Source: Bacteroidales bacterium
Lineage (GTDB): Bacteria > Bacteroidota > Bacteroidia > Bacteroidales > UBA7960
Assembly: GCA_003554665.1 (NCBI GenBank)
Contig: PWGY01000144.1
Coordinates: 1-11,953 of the forward strand
Direction: 5' to 3'
Length of the DNA: 11,953 nucleotides
Part shown: positions 1 to 7,708 of the stretch, piece after piece
Position numbering within the stretch: position 1 is the first letter of the stretch
How the letters are laid out: each line of letters starts with the position of its first letter
The notes under the pieces: model-generated
The model's database searches: none
Told to the model about the DNA's origin: nothing
What the model saw: only the letters and a program-made list of their open reading frames with translations
Program-made: the position numbers and the translations under genes

Positions 1-846
1 GTTGAGGTTGCTGTGCTTAAAACCATTTTCCACAAATGGGAAAAACATCATGGATGGAATTTTGGTTTTCCCAGGGATGTTGACAGAAAATGACACATTA
101 TCGGGATTCAGCAACCTGATTTTTTCCAATTCAATATACCTTTCCAGGTTTTCTACTTCCAGTTCAATCGGATTGAATTCAGTATCGGTATGATAAATCA
201 CATACCGAAGCAACTCCGATAACCGGGATAGTGTGGCGGAGGCCCTGGTCGGGTTTGTTTCAATCAGGGTGTCAATATTGTTTAAGGTATTAAAAAACAA
301 ATGCGGATTAAGCTTCGATTTGATCATCTGGAGTTCCTGATGAAGGTTTTTGTTTTCCAATTCCCTGGTCTTTTCAATGTTGCTGAAAGATTCATATGCC
401 AGCCTGAATATGCCCCCGAGAAAAGCAGGTATTAATGAAAAGAGGACCCACATCACGTAGGAAGGTACCAGCGCCAGCATTGGGGGATAATTAAAGAGCC
501 ATTTCAATGTGTACTCGCCCATGTGAAAAAAATGATTGGCATCGGCGAGGAGGATAAACAATAAGGGGCCTATGAGAAAAGCCCATGCTGCAGCAAAGCG
601 GAAAAACTTCGATTTCAGGCCCTGAAATAAGAATTTTGGCACCAGAAAGGAATAAAACAGATAGAACCCCACCAGCACCCATAACAGCAACACCAACGAA
701 TGGAATACTGTAAAAGAGAATTCAGAGGTAAACCAGCCGGAATCACTGTAGAGATAATACCGGCGCAAGCCAACTGAGTATGCAAAGGCCAGGGCAGCAA
801 CCCAGAACGGGGCATTGATTAAATAGAACAAGGCTTTATTTTTCAT
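1..846 (-). CDS. LytS-type membrane sensor histidine kinase, C-terminus cut by window edge
   Basis: This is the first 282 residues of a histidine kinase whose end lies beyond base 1. Translation from the ATG at 846-844 is open to the window edge. Four hydrophobic stretches near residues 6-25, 44-67, 82-101 and 121-146 form an integral membrane sensor region. A short helical linker (about 155-176) leads into the kinase core. The His_kinase motif NPHLFFNTLNN carries the predicted phospho-acceptor His182, and the start of the ATPase domain shows the N-box PFVENGFKHS (Asn274, His278). The G-box would lie outside the window. There is no separate extracellular or PAS domain, which is typical of the short LytS/YehU-like kinases of Bacteroidota. 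These normally sit next to a LytTR regulator, so its partner is probably just off the left edge. It is separated from the patatin gene by 356 bp and is probably a separate transcription unit. A possible -7 box GATATTTG lies at 883-876 (7 of 8 matches to TAnnTTTG), without a convincing -33 element. Confidence 0.93.
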   Translation of the reverse strand, partial: MKNKALFYLINAPFWVAALAFAYSVGLRRYYLYSDSGWFTSEFSFTVFHSLVLLLWVLVGFYLFYSFLVPKFLFQGLKSKFFRFAAAWAFLIGPLLFILLADANHFFHMGEYTLKWLFNYPPMLALVPSYVMWVLFSLIPAFLGGIFRLAYESFSNIEKTRELENKNLHQELQMIKSKLNPHLFFNTLNNIDTLIETNPTRASATLSRLSELLRYVIYHTDTEFNPIELEVENLERYIELEKIRLLNPDNVSFSVNIPGKTKIPSMMFFPFVENGFKHSNLN

Positions 847-1202
847 AATTGAAAGTTTGGCAACCAATCATGCACCAAATATCCATTATTTTAATAAGCT
901 TGCTAAATATAATCTATATTTCCCGCAAAATTATCAATGAATTGCAGGTTTTTGACGATTCTTTATACCCTTCGTAGTGGGCACCAGGGAACCTTTCTGG
1001 TTCGCCTTTGCCGCCGGCACCATAGGTGGGCTGGTTTTGTCCCTGCCCGGAATCTTCCTGTTTTTCCCCGCCTTTCTGAAATTGGGTTCGGCAAGCCCCG
1101 GGCGCCTGCGGCAGGAACAGCCTGAAAAACCAGGCGGGGCCAGGTTATGAAACGGCTTTGGTTAATGACCGGGGCGAGGCCTTGATACAAAACACCAATT
1201 AA
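847..1202. other. Spacer between kinase and patatin genes
   Basis: This is a 356-bp stretch without a confident gene. The part next to the kinase (847-950) is AT-rich and should hold that gene's promoter. The part from about 1000 to 1150 is clearly more GC-rich and contains a small hydrophobic plus-strand reading frame, listed separately. An 8-bp inverted repeat, CCCCGCCT (1069-1076) with AGGCGGGG (1132-1139), has a loop of 55 bases and is unlikely to be a terminator. No T-tailed hairpin was seen after the patatin stop, so the end of the envelope operon is not marked by an obvious intrinsic terminator. Confidence 0.6.
977..1150 (+). CDS. Doubtful small hydrophobic protein or gene remnant
   Basis: The plus-strand frame is open from 956 to a TGA at 1148-1150. 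With a GTG start at 977 it would encode 57 residues. The product begins VGTREPFWFAFAAG and then has one long apolar stretch rich in Gly, Leu and Phe, followed by a charged tail (RLRQEQPEKPGGARL). That is the shape of a single-span membrane protein or of a fragment of a larger one. There is no ATG and no ribosome binding site. An ATG at 937 opens in a neighbouring frame (MNCRFLTILYTL), so a one-base shift near 968-971 would join it to this frame, which could mean a decayed gene. It would be the only plus-strand gene, running divergently from the kinase at 846 and convergently with the patatin gene. I do not recognise the family. It may be a chance frame in GC-rich DNA. Confidence 0.22.
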   Translation: MGTREPFWFAFAAGTIGGLVLSLPGIFLFFPAFLKLGSASPGRLRQEQPEKPGGARL

Positions 1203-3575
1203 TTAAAGAAACTGCTGCCGGTTGAACAGGATATAGCCAAAGTTGATCATGAACACCCACGGATCGGACGCACTGCCAAGATAGGAGGCACTGATGCTTA
1301 ATGGGCCCGGTGAAAGGTGACGGACAAACGCAAAATTTGCCATGTATGAAGGGCTGAAGCCGATATTTTCAAAACTTGTATTGCCATCCCGGCCCGGTTC
1401 AATTGTCCGCAATGGCTGGAAAGCGTACGCCTCGGCCCTGAGGCTCGCAGAACGGGAAACAGACCAGGTGGCCTTCAGCCCTGCAGCCATATAGTTTGAG
1501 GCCCTGAACTCCGGCAAAAACCTGGTCCGCGCCAGGGGAAACGGGTTGAATTGTTTCGCAATACCAAGTGATGAGGTATAGTTGCTGAGCAGCGGACGAT
1601 CGCTTAAAAACAGTTCTGCCGTGTAGCCCGGTGCGAACCTTCTGCCGTTCAGCAGGTAATTCTCGTGCCTTACCAACAATTCCCACCAGGAGTGATCCTG
1701 AATTACTTCCGTATTGTCACCGTTGCCGGGGTCAGCCGGCTGGAAGTTCTCCCGGCCTTTGGTGTAACTGAGGCTGACACCAAACAGGCTACCTGAGGTG
1801 GCATATTGCTTTCTGTTCAGGGTGTTTCTTTCAAAGCGCATGTAGCCTTTCCAGGGAGTAAAATATGTTACGTTGTTTCTGTCGGTTTTTGAAAAATCGT
1901 CTGAGTCATAATAAGTGTTTCTCAGTTCTGTAATGAATCCGCCGGTTTCCAGCTTGCCTTTCCGGCCTGCGGGCATACCCACCCTGATTTCTCCGGTAAC
2001 CTCGCGTTGCCTGAGAAAGGCAGGATCCTGCTCCTCAAAAAAGAAAAGCGGGCTGGTGGAGTATTTCCAGTGGCTGTAGGTAATGTCGGTAAACAAATAA
2101 AAGGGATTGCTGCCGATAAAGTCCATTCTTCCTGAAAGGGCGGCACTTGTGTAAAAACTCCCGAAATATGCCCTGGTAGAAATATGTACCGGGGTTTGGT
2201 CAAGGTACCAGAACTGCACTTCGCTGAAAGCCTGGTTGATGTTCTCGCTGGAAATGTTGCCCCCGATTGTTCTGAAGTAGTCTGAATCGTACTCCATATC
2301 AGCATAAAAATCGTAATAGCCTGTTTCCTCATTATAGATAATTCTCGGGTAGGAATTTTTAAACCTTTTGAGCGACAGAAGCGCCAGGTAGTTCCGTTTT
2401 ACCTCTTCAAAATCCGATGGCTCACTGCTTCTTTTCAAAAAGCTTTCAGCAAACCTTCTTTCATTGTCTCTCAGTCCGGTAACATGAACCTGGTCAATCT
2501 TCAGCCCGGGCATTTCTTTTCGGAAAGCTTTTCGTCTTTGCCGCAGTGTTTCTTCATCCACCCTGTGATCAAACAGATGCTGGTTTTCGCTGATCCTGGC
2601 AATGGCAGCCTCATACCCTGCCAGATACACCATTTCACTCTGGCTGAAATCGATCACATTCAATTCCGGAACTTCTGGTTTTACCATGAAGCCCTGGTCG
2701 GTGCCGATATCATATCGCGTATAGGCCATCAGCATGGTTTGCAGCTGAGAAACAATATCATCGGAAGAGGGTTTTTCCGGGTTGTCTGAAACCACACTGC
2801 CAATTACAATGTCGGGAACAAATTCAGCATGCACCACATCGGCGGGGAAATTGTTGAACATGCCGCCATCCATCATCAGCCGGCCGTCAATGGTGATCGG
2901 TTTAAAATAAAAGGGGAAGGTCATCGAAGCCCTGACTGCATCGGCAAGGCTTCCATATCTCATCACCTCTCCCCTGTTGTCTTCAATATTTGCTGTGATG
3001 CAGCGAAAGGGAACAAATAAGTTGTCAAAACTGTAGTTTGCCGCTGCTGCAGCCGGCCCGAGATATTCCATGAAAAGGAAGTCCATCAGAAACGGGGAAA
3101 CAATATTGGAGGGAATATTGCTCTGGATGATCCCGTGAAAATCCAACACATGCTCCCTGGCTATATTTATTCTCAGCCAGGCAGGGTCGGGCTGTGACTG
3201 CAGGTAATAGAGGCCATACTTGTCTTCAATTCTTCCTCTTGTCGCAGCAACGAATTCATCCGAACGAACAATGTCCATCATTTCATCCGGTGAGTAGCCG
3301 GCAGCATACAACCCCCCGACAATTGCACCAATGGATGTGCCCGCGATGTAATCAACCGGGATCCCGTTTTCTTCCAGCGCCTGCAGCACCCCGATATGGG
3401 CAATCCCTTTGGCACCCCCACCGCTCAACACCACTGCCACGGTCGGCCGGTCAATGCGATTGTAGTAACTATTGCTGGTTGCACCGGCTTTTGCGACTGT
3501 CATCAGGCAGAAGATGATGACCGCAATGCGGGCCAGCCCCTGAATACCGTAATTATATGAACCATGCATAGTCAT
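1203..3575 (-). CDS. Patatin-like phospholipase with C-terminal outer-membrane beta-barrel
   Basis: A 790-residue protein with the architecture of type Vd (PlpD/FplA-like) secreted patatins. Residues 1-31 form a signal peptide with a hydrophobic core (IAVIIFCLMTVAKAGA). The patatin domain, about 45-255, has the oxyanion-hole motif SGGGAKG (51-57), the nucleophile elbow GTSIG with Ser81, and the DGG motif with catalytic Asp236, so the Ser-Asp dyad is intact. Residues of about 355-428 (IDQVHVTGLRDNERR onward) look like one POTRA domain. From about 430 to the end there are alternating, aromatic-rich strands typical of a 16-strand Omp85-like barrel, ending in Phe-Leu. The expected role is hydrolysis of phospholipid acyl esters at the outer membrane or cell surface, exported through Sec and inserted by BAM. 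The substrate is unknown. The ATG lies three bases after the ATPase stop, so the two genes are almost certainly co-transcribed. A second ATG two codons downstream is equally possible. Confidence 0.92.
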   Translation of the reverse strand: MTMHGSYNYGIQGLARIAVIIFCLMTVAKAGATSNSYYNRIDRPTVAVVLSGGGAKGIAHIGVLQALEENGIPVDYIAGTSIGAIVGGLYAAGYSPDEMMDIVRSDEFVAATRGRIEDKYGLYYLQSQPDPAWLRINIAREHVLDFHGIIQSNIPSNIVSPFLMDFLFMEYLGPAAAAANYSFDNLFVPFRCITANIEDNRGEVMRYGSLADAVRASMTFPFYFKPITIDGRLMMDGGMFNNFPADVVHAEFVPDIVIGSVVSDNPEKPSSDDIVSQLQTMLMAYTRYDIGTDQGFMVKPEVPELNVIDFSQSEMVYLAGYEAAIARISENQHLFDHRVDEETLRQRRKAFRKEMPGLKIDQVHVTGLRDNERRFAESFLKRSSEPSDFEEVKRNYLALLSLKRFKNSYPRIIYNEETGYYDFYADMEYDSDYFRTIGGNISSENINQAFSEVQFWYLDQTPVHISTRAYFGSFYTSAALSGRMDFIGSNPFYLFTDITYSHWKYSTSPLFFFEEQDPAFLRQREVTGEIRVGMPAGRKGKLETGGFITELRNTYYDSDDFSKTDRNNVTYFTPWKGYMRFERNTLNRKQYATSGSLFGVSLSYTKGRENFQPADPGNGDNTEVIQDHSWWELLVRHENYLLNGRRFAPGYTAELFLSDRPLLSNYTSSLGIAKQFNPFPLARTRFLPEFRASNYMAAGLKATWSVSRSASLRAEAYAFQPLRTIEPGRDGNTSFENIGFSPSYMANFAFVRHLSPGPLSISASYLGSASDPWVFMINFGYILFNRQQFL

Positions 3576-3578
3576 TTG

Positions 3579-4271
3579 TCAGTTGCTTATTTGTTCATCA
3601 CTGGCAACCGCGCCGTCAACGAGTTTGATTACACGACGTGCCCTCTCGATCACACGCTGGTCGTGTGTAGAAAAGATCAGGGTGATGTTCTCTTCCCTGT
3701 TCAGCCGCTCCATGATATCCAGGAGGTTGAAAGCCGATTCTGTGTCGAGGTTCGCGGTGGGCTCATCTGCCAGCACAAAGTCCGGTTTTGAGGCCAGGGC
3801 CCGTGCCACAGCAACACGCTGCTGCTGCCCGCCACTCAGCCTGCCCGGCCTTACATCAAGTTTGTCGCCCAGCCCCACCTGCTCAAGCATCTCCTTTGCA
3901 CGTTTTTCCATCTCGGTTTTGGACCTGTTTTGCAGGAGCATGATGAATGAAACGTTTTCCACTGCCGTGAGCACCGGTATCAGGTTGTAAGCCTGGAAAA
4001 CAAAGCCGATGTGCCTCAGCCGGAAATCAAACATCTGGCTCTCTTTCATGGTGGCGATATCCACTTCGTCAATCACCACCTGTCCGCCGGAGGGTTTGTC
4101 GAGCCCCCCGATCACATTCAAAAAAGTGGTTTTCCCGCTGCCCGAAGGGCCGACTACGGCCGTGAACTCACCCTGCCTGAACTCAAGACTGACATTCTTG
4201 AGTGCATGGACCGGAACTGCAGTTTCTGTGTATACCTTGGAAAGATTGGTTGTTTTTATTACTGTTTTCAT
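3579..4271 (-). CDS. ABC transporter ATP-binding protein, LolD/MacB family
   Basis: A 230-residue cytoplasmic ATPase of normal length for the LolD/MacB/FtsE type. All nucleotide-binding elements are intact: Walker A GPSGSGKT (41-48), Q-loop Gln93 in GFVFQAYNLIP, signature LSGGQQQR (145-152), Walker B VLADEP with catalytic Glu170, the D-loop NLD just after it, and the switch His203 in STHD. The family powers FtsX-fold permeases that do mechanical work on lipoproteins or peptides across the envelope and do not form a classical channel. It is the only ATPase in the group, so it probably serves both permeases encoded upstream as one dimer beneath a heterodimer. It starts 121 bp after the permease stop, the widest gap within the group, and that gap carries the 51-bp tandem repeat. 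The ATG at 4271 gives the normal MKTVIKTTNLSKVY start. Confidence 0.95.
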   Translation of the reverse strand: MKTVIKTTNLSKVYTETAVPVHALKNVSLEFRQGEFTAVVGPSGSGKTTFLNVIGGLDKPSGGQVVIDEVDIATMKESQMFDFRLRHIGFVFQAYNLIPVLTAVENVSFIMLLQNRSKTEMEKRAKEMLEQVGLGDKLDVRPGRLSGGQQQRVAVARALASKPDFVLADEPTANLDTESAFNLLDIMERLNREENITLIFSTHDQRVIERARRVIKLVDGAVASDEQISN

Positions 4272-4309
4272 TTCTTTAAAGCTTTATAATGTGTTTATTA
4301 TTTTCGGAA

Positions 4310-4422
4310 TCAGGCGACTGACAGGCAGCCGGTTGCGGCACTTATTCCTGCCTGACCGCTTCAGGCGACTGACAGGCAGCCGGTTGTGGCATTTACTCCT
4401 GCCTGACCGCTTCAGCCGGCTG
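4310..4422 (-). repeat. 51-bp tandem repeat duplicating the 3' end of a permease gene
   Basis: Two adjacent 51-bp units, 4311-4361 and 4362-4412, differ at only three positions (4336/4387, 4341/4392 and 4345/4396). Diverged flanking sequence extends the similarity at both ends, giving about 2.2 copies. Read on the minus strand, the first copy begins in the permease codons for QPAEAVRQE and includes the TAA stop. The second copy again reads QSPEAVRQE followed by TAA. The period is 17 codons, so the second stop is in frame with the first, and GAG to GAA is the only change in the last sense codon. Each unit carries a 7-bp inverted repeat (CAGGCAG and CTGCCTG, at 4322-4328 and 4348-4354 in one unit), so the transcript could fold a stem-loop at each copy. 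Function is unknown. Confidence 0.93.
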
Positions 4423-5613
4423 TAGCCGGATGGCCCTCCAGGCCGGATATATCGAAGCCAGTACCGCAAAAATTACAAGTACCACGGCAATTTCGAAGTA
4501 AAACGCTGTCTCAATCCTTGGGTAAAGAACCGATGCGTAACCAAAATCCTCCAGACCTTCTGCTCCGGGTATCGGCACCCCTGTTTTGCCGAGGATCTCT
4601 ATCATGCCCCATGACAAGAACAGACCTATAACTCCACCGATAAGGGCAATAATTGTTGTCTCAGCCACAATCATTGAAAAAACCTTTCTCCTTTTCATGC
4701 CCACTGCCAGCAGCACACCCAGTTCCCTGACCCTCTCCAGGATCGACATCAGGATCGTATTCAGCAAACCGAAGGATACGGCCATGATGATGATGACCAA
4801 TATCCAGATCAATGCTTCACCGAGAACCTCCAGCGAATAGTAAAGTGCCGGCTGCAGATCCGCCCAGTGACGAACCTTCGCATTGGGGTAGAGCTCACCC
4901 AAATTCGCAGCAACTTCGCGGTATTCATCAGGATCAGCGATCACAACAGCGATCTCGGTAACCACATCCGCATCTCCGATAATGTCATTCAGATCCGGGG
5001 CATTGACAAAAACTGTCCTTTCTTCAAAACTTTTGGAAGTCAGTTTATAAATTCCCTCAACCCGGAATGATGCACTCACAATTTCCCCATCAATGTCCTG
5101 AAAGGTAAGTACCAGGCGCGAACCCACCCCGGAGTTGAGTTTTTCTGCAAGAGCCCGTCCTATCAAAAGGGAAGGCATCCTGCCATTCTCAGAAAAATAG
5201 GTGCCATCTGTAAGCAATTCATCCAGTCCGGTAGTACGGGCTTCCGTTTCAGGGTCAATCCCTTTGATTCTGACACCCGAGTTCGTATTGGCCGAGGCAA
5301 TCATGCCATCAACCACCGAGCGGGGCGATGCCACAACTACATCATCCCTTTCAGATATCTCAGATGCCATCTCACGGCCACCGGCTAAATGATACCCGGC
5401 TTCAGGGTTGGCAATAAAATCGGGGTGATGCAATTGAATATGGGAAACCTGGTTGTCAATGGTATCTTCGAATTGCTGCTGTTCCAGCGCAAGCCGCATC
5501 GAGGCCGAGAACACCCCGCCCATGAGCCCGATGGCCAAAGCCGTAATTATGGTAAGGGACCGGGATCTGTTCCGCCAGATATTCCTCCATGATATTTTAA
5601 TCAGTGTTTTCAT
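4393..5613 (-). CDS. ABC transporter permease, FtsX/LolC family (second permease)
   Basis: A 406-residue inner-membrane permease with MacB/LolC topology. A basic N-terminus (MKTLIKISWRNIWRNRSRS) leads into TM1 at about 20-38, followed by a large periplasmic MacB_PCD-like domain of roughly 225 residues. TM2 (about 266-290), TM3 (314-336) and TM4 (371-392) come next. The cytoplasmic loop ILERVRELGVLLAVGMKR after TM2 is the usual FtsX coupling segment that contacts the ATPase, and the tail YPAWRAIRLQPAEAVRQE is the family's closing motif. The ATG at 5613 was chosen over an in-frame TTG at 5637 because it gives the same MK-L-I-WRN-WR beginning as the neighbouring permease. It lies 25 bp after the upstream permease stop. 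It probably pairs with that permease, as LolC pairs with LolE. Its last codons and stop are duplicated in tandem immediately downstream. The transported substrate cannot be read from the sequence. Confidence 0.92.
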   Translation of the reverse strand: MKTLIKISWRNIWRNRSRSLTIITALAIGLMGGVFSASMRLALEQQQFEDTIDNQVSHIQLHHPDFIANPEAGYHLAGGREMASEISERDDVVVASPRSVVDGMIASANTNSGVRIKGIDPETEARTTGLDELLTDGTYFSENGRMPSLLIGRALAEKLNSGVGSRLVLTFQDIDGEIVSASFRVEGIYKLTSKSFEERTVFVNAPDLNDIIGDADVVTEIAVVIADPDEYREVAANLGELYPNAKVRHWADLQPALYYSLEVLGEALIWILVIIIMAVSFGLLNTILMSILERVRELGVLLAVGMKRRKVFSMIVAETTIIALIGGVIGLFLSWGMIEILGKTGVPIPGAEGLEDFGYASVLYPRIETAFYFEIAVVLVIFAVLASIYPAWRAIRLQPAEAVRQE

Positions 5614-5638
5614 AATATGCAGGTAAAACTTTAACAAT

Positions 5639-6865
5639 CTAATTTCTTGCAGCGCTGATCATGTCGAGCCTGAATACCTTTTTTGCAGGATAAAGGCTGA
5701 CCACCAGGGCAATGAAGAATATTGTGATGCCTTGATAGATAAATATGTCGGTTGCCACCGAAAAGGGCAACACAGGCTCAAAACCCATATCCAGCATGAC
5801 CTCGGCAAGGTCATCCCCGAGTCTTATCGGATTCCTGTGCAGCCACAACATGATCGGGTAGCCGACGGCCACTCCGCACAATACCCCCAACAGGCTCATG
5901 AATACCGTTTCGAGCAGGCAAATTGCCGACAACTGCGTGCGCTTCAGTCCGAGAGAAAGCAGTATTCCGAATTCCCTCATCCGCTCATACATCATGGTTA
6001 TTACAGTTCCGAAAATCCCGAAGCCGGCAACGATATAAAGGATCCAGGCAAACACTTTTACCTGTGCATCACGGGCTTCAAGGGCTGCAACAGCATCGGG
6101 CAGAAGTTCCTCCCAGGTTCTGACGGCAAACCATTCATCATCCAGTTTAGCCCCGATATTTTGGGCCAGTTCATCCACAACCCTTTCGTCATCCACCATC
6201 AAAATCAAGCTGTTAAGCCTGTCAGGTGCCGCAAAAAACAGTTGTGCTTCTTTTAACGGCAGGTACACCATCGAATTGTTCTGTTCGGGCATATTGAATT
6301 CAACGATCCCCCCTACCCGGTAAATTCCGGCGGCAGTCATCCCCTGGAATCCCTGCCCCAGAAGCACCAGTGAATCGCCGACCGATAAGTCCAGCAAGTC
6401 GGCCACCCCACTGGCAATGACTGAAAACTGATCGTCATCAGCAAACATTTCACCGTCAACCAGTTTCGAGGAGAGGTCGTTCATCCTGTCCTCTTTTTCC
6501 GGTACAACGCCCATGACATATACTCCCCGGGTACCAACATCTTTTGCAGCAAGGCAGAACCCCTGAATTCGGGGTACCGTATAGCTGATCAATCCGGAAT
6601 AAGCTTCAATGGCACTTTTTACCTCATCACCATATTCCAGGGCGTGATCCATATAGGGTTCGTCATGATAGAGGGCATCCTGCACCTGCAGGTGACCGGT
6701 CGAGTTCTTAATGATCGAATCGATCATCACTTCCCGCGTCCCCTCGATGAGAGACATCAGGGAAATTGCCAGGACAACCGCAAACAGCACGGAGCTTACC
6801 GTAATAAAGGTCCTCCGCTTTTTTCGCCAAAGGTTTCTCCAGGCCAGAATCAGCAATAACTTCAT
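5639..6865 (-). CDS. ABC transporter permease, FtsX/LolC family (first permease)
   Basis: A 408-residue permease paralogous to the next gene. The cytoplasmic start MKLLLILAWRNLWRKKRRT leads into TM1 at about 20-39 and a periplasmic domain of roughly 230 residues. TM2 (about 270-292), TM3 (317-342) and TM4 (371-392) follow. The conserved coupling loop reads YERMREFGILLSLGLKR, and the C-terminus (SLYPAKKVFRLDMISAARN) matches the family ending. The ATG at 6865 is the natural start, and there is no clear Shine-Dalgarno sequence. It follows the LolA-like gene by 40 bp and precedes its partner permease by 25 bp. The periplasmic domains of the two permeases differ much more than their membrane ends, as in LolC and LolE, where each subunit has a different task (binding the carrier or the cargo). 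Such division of labour here is inference. A MacB-type efflux role is less likely because no TolC or adaptor gene is present. Confidence 0.92.
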   Translation of the reverse strand: MKLLLILAWRNLWRKKRRTFITVSSVLFAVVLAISLMSLIEGTREVMIDSIIKNSTGHLQVQDALYHDEPYMDHALEYGDEVKSAIEAYSGLISYTVPRIQGFCLAAKDVGTRGVYVMGVVPEKEDRMNDLSSKLVDGEMFADDDQFSVIASGVADLLDLSVGDSLVLLGQGFQGMTAAGIYRVGGIVEFNMPEQNNSMVYLPLKEAQLFFAAPDRLNSLILMVDDERVVDELAQNIGAKLDDEWFAVRTWEELLPDAVAALEARDAQVKVFAWILYIVAGFGIFGTVITMMYERMREFGILLSLGLKRTQLSAICLLETVFMSLLGVLCGVAVGYPIMLWLHRNPIRLGDDLAEVMLDMGFEPVLPFSVATDIFIYQGITIFFIALVVSLYPAKKVFRLDMISAARN

Positions 6866-6905
6866 TTGATTACGTTTTATGGTTGAAATTTTTGTTTAGC
6901 AGATG

Positions 6906-7658
6906 CTACCGGGCTGAGGTCAGGTTCCGGATGGAGAAAAAGTCTTCTGACACGTCAATGTCAAAATCAGCCGCATGATAGGTCAGGATGGTCCTGTGTC
7001 CCTGCTTGTCTTCCGGAATCATCTCCATTACTGACGGGATTAACCTGCCAGCCATGGTTTTAACTTCCCTGAAGTGCATGGTGCTGACCAGGCCGCCATA
7101 CTCATCATAGTTCTCCACCTTCACCGGCAGGTAATGCTCCTTGCTCACCCAGTATATGACCTTGTCGTAAACCACCTGGGTTTCCGGATGAGGCACCATT
7201 TCAATTACATGGCACTCCATTCCTTCGATTGTTTCGCTACCGGCCATTTTGTGATCATAGTCATCCACAACTGAAACACCCCTTACAAGGTCGTCATTGG
7301 AGAAATCCGAACCCATCCACGACTGAGACATCATCGATGGGGGCATCCGTACCGTCCGGTCAATATTGGGAACGTAGTTCCAGATCTCATTCCCGCGCTT
7401 GAGAAACGCGGTTCCCTGGTCCCTTGCGGGAGCTGTTACATAAATCAGGGAAAAGTCATCATTCAGGCTCCAGGATCTCATGGATATCTCCCTGGTATAG
7501 CGGGGCCTCACCGTTTCCATTGTCATTTCGGCGTAGGAGGCGTCACCCCTCATGTTGAACTCCATCTGGCGAAGAATTTCCTTTGCATCCTGCCCGGTGG
7601 CTGCCAATGAGGCAACTACCAGAAAAATTGCTGTGAGAAATGTTCTTTTTGATTTCAT
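6906..7658 (-). CDS. Exported LolA-like outer-membrane lipoprotein-sorting protein
   Basis: A 250-residue periplasmic protein. Residues 1-22 are a Sec signal peptide (basic start, then a hydrophobic core ending AATG before QDAKEI). There is no lipobox cysteine, so it is soluble, not a lipoprotein. The middle motif, about 84-124, reads AFLKRGNEIWNYVPNIDR and then MPPSMMSQSWMGSDFS with NDDL. This is characteristic of the LolA-like 'outer membrane lipoprotein-sorting protein' group (COG2834/PF17131-type) and differs from classical LolA. The family folds as an open half-barrel with a hydrophobic pocket that shields lipid or acyl chains. Placed first in an operon with two LolC/E-like permeases and a LolD-like ATPase, it is a strong candidate for the periplasmic carrier taking cargo from that transporter. 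Whether the cargo is a lipoprotein or a lipid is unknown. The ATG at 7658 gives a proper signal peptide. Expression may be controlled by the inverted repeat 25-50 bp upstream. Confidence 0.9.
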   Translation of the reverse strand: MKSKRTFLTAIFLVVASLAATGQDAKEILRQMEFNMRGDASYAEMTMETVRPRYTREISMRSWSLNDDFSLIYVTAPARDQGTAFLKRGNEIWNYVPNIDRTVRMPPSMMSQSWMGSDFSNDDLVRGVSVVDDYDHKMAGSETIEGMECHVIEMVPHPETQVVYDKVIYWVSKEHYLPVKVENYDEYGGLVSTMHFREVKTMAGRLIPSVMEMIPEDKQGHRTILTYHAADFDIDVSEDFFSIRNLTSAR

Positions 7659-7682
7659 CGGATTAAGCTTTGTGTGATTATT

Positions 7683-7708
7683 TTGTCAGTCAAATGATTT
7701 TCTGACAA
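7683..7708. promoter_or_regulatory. Inverted repeat ahead of the LolA-like gene, candidate operator
   Basis: Perfect 7-bp arms TTGTCAG (7683-7689) and CTGACAA (7702-7708) flank 12 bases. Similarity continues outward, so that 13-bp arms match at 11 of 13 positions. It lies 25 to 50 bp upstream of the LolA-like start, in the 82-bp spacer after the response regulator. It is AT-rich and has no T-run on the minus-strand 3' side, so an operator is more likely than a terminator. LytTR domains usually bind imperfect direct repeats, so the binding protein is not obvious. Confidence 0.45.

Noticed and set aside
1069..1139. CCCCGCCT/AGGCGGGG inverted repeat as terminator or attachment site
   Set aside because: The arms are only 8 bp with a 55-base loop, no T-run follows, and no integrase or mobile gene is nearby.
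1922..2332. Other long frames antisense to or out of phase with the patatin gene
   Set aside because: They overlap a gene with clear catalytic motifs and domain structure and show no protein-like features of their own.
4009..4425. Plus-strand reading frame with repeated LTGSRL-H-LPDRF segments
   Set aside because: The repetition comes from the 51-bp tandem repeat, and the rest of the frame is antisense to the ATPase gene.
5614..5637. TTG start adding eight residues to the second permease
   Set aside because: The ATG at 5613 gives an N-terminus that aligns with the paralogous upstream permease, while the extra residues do not.
7683..7708. Inverted repeat as an intrinsic terminator for the response regulator gene
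   Set aside because: The stem is AT-rich with a 12-base loop, and no T-run follows on the minus strand. An operator fits better.
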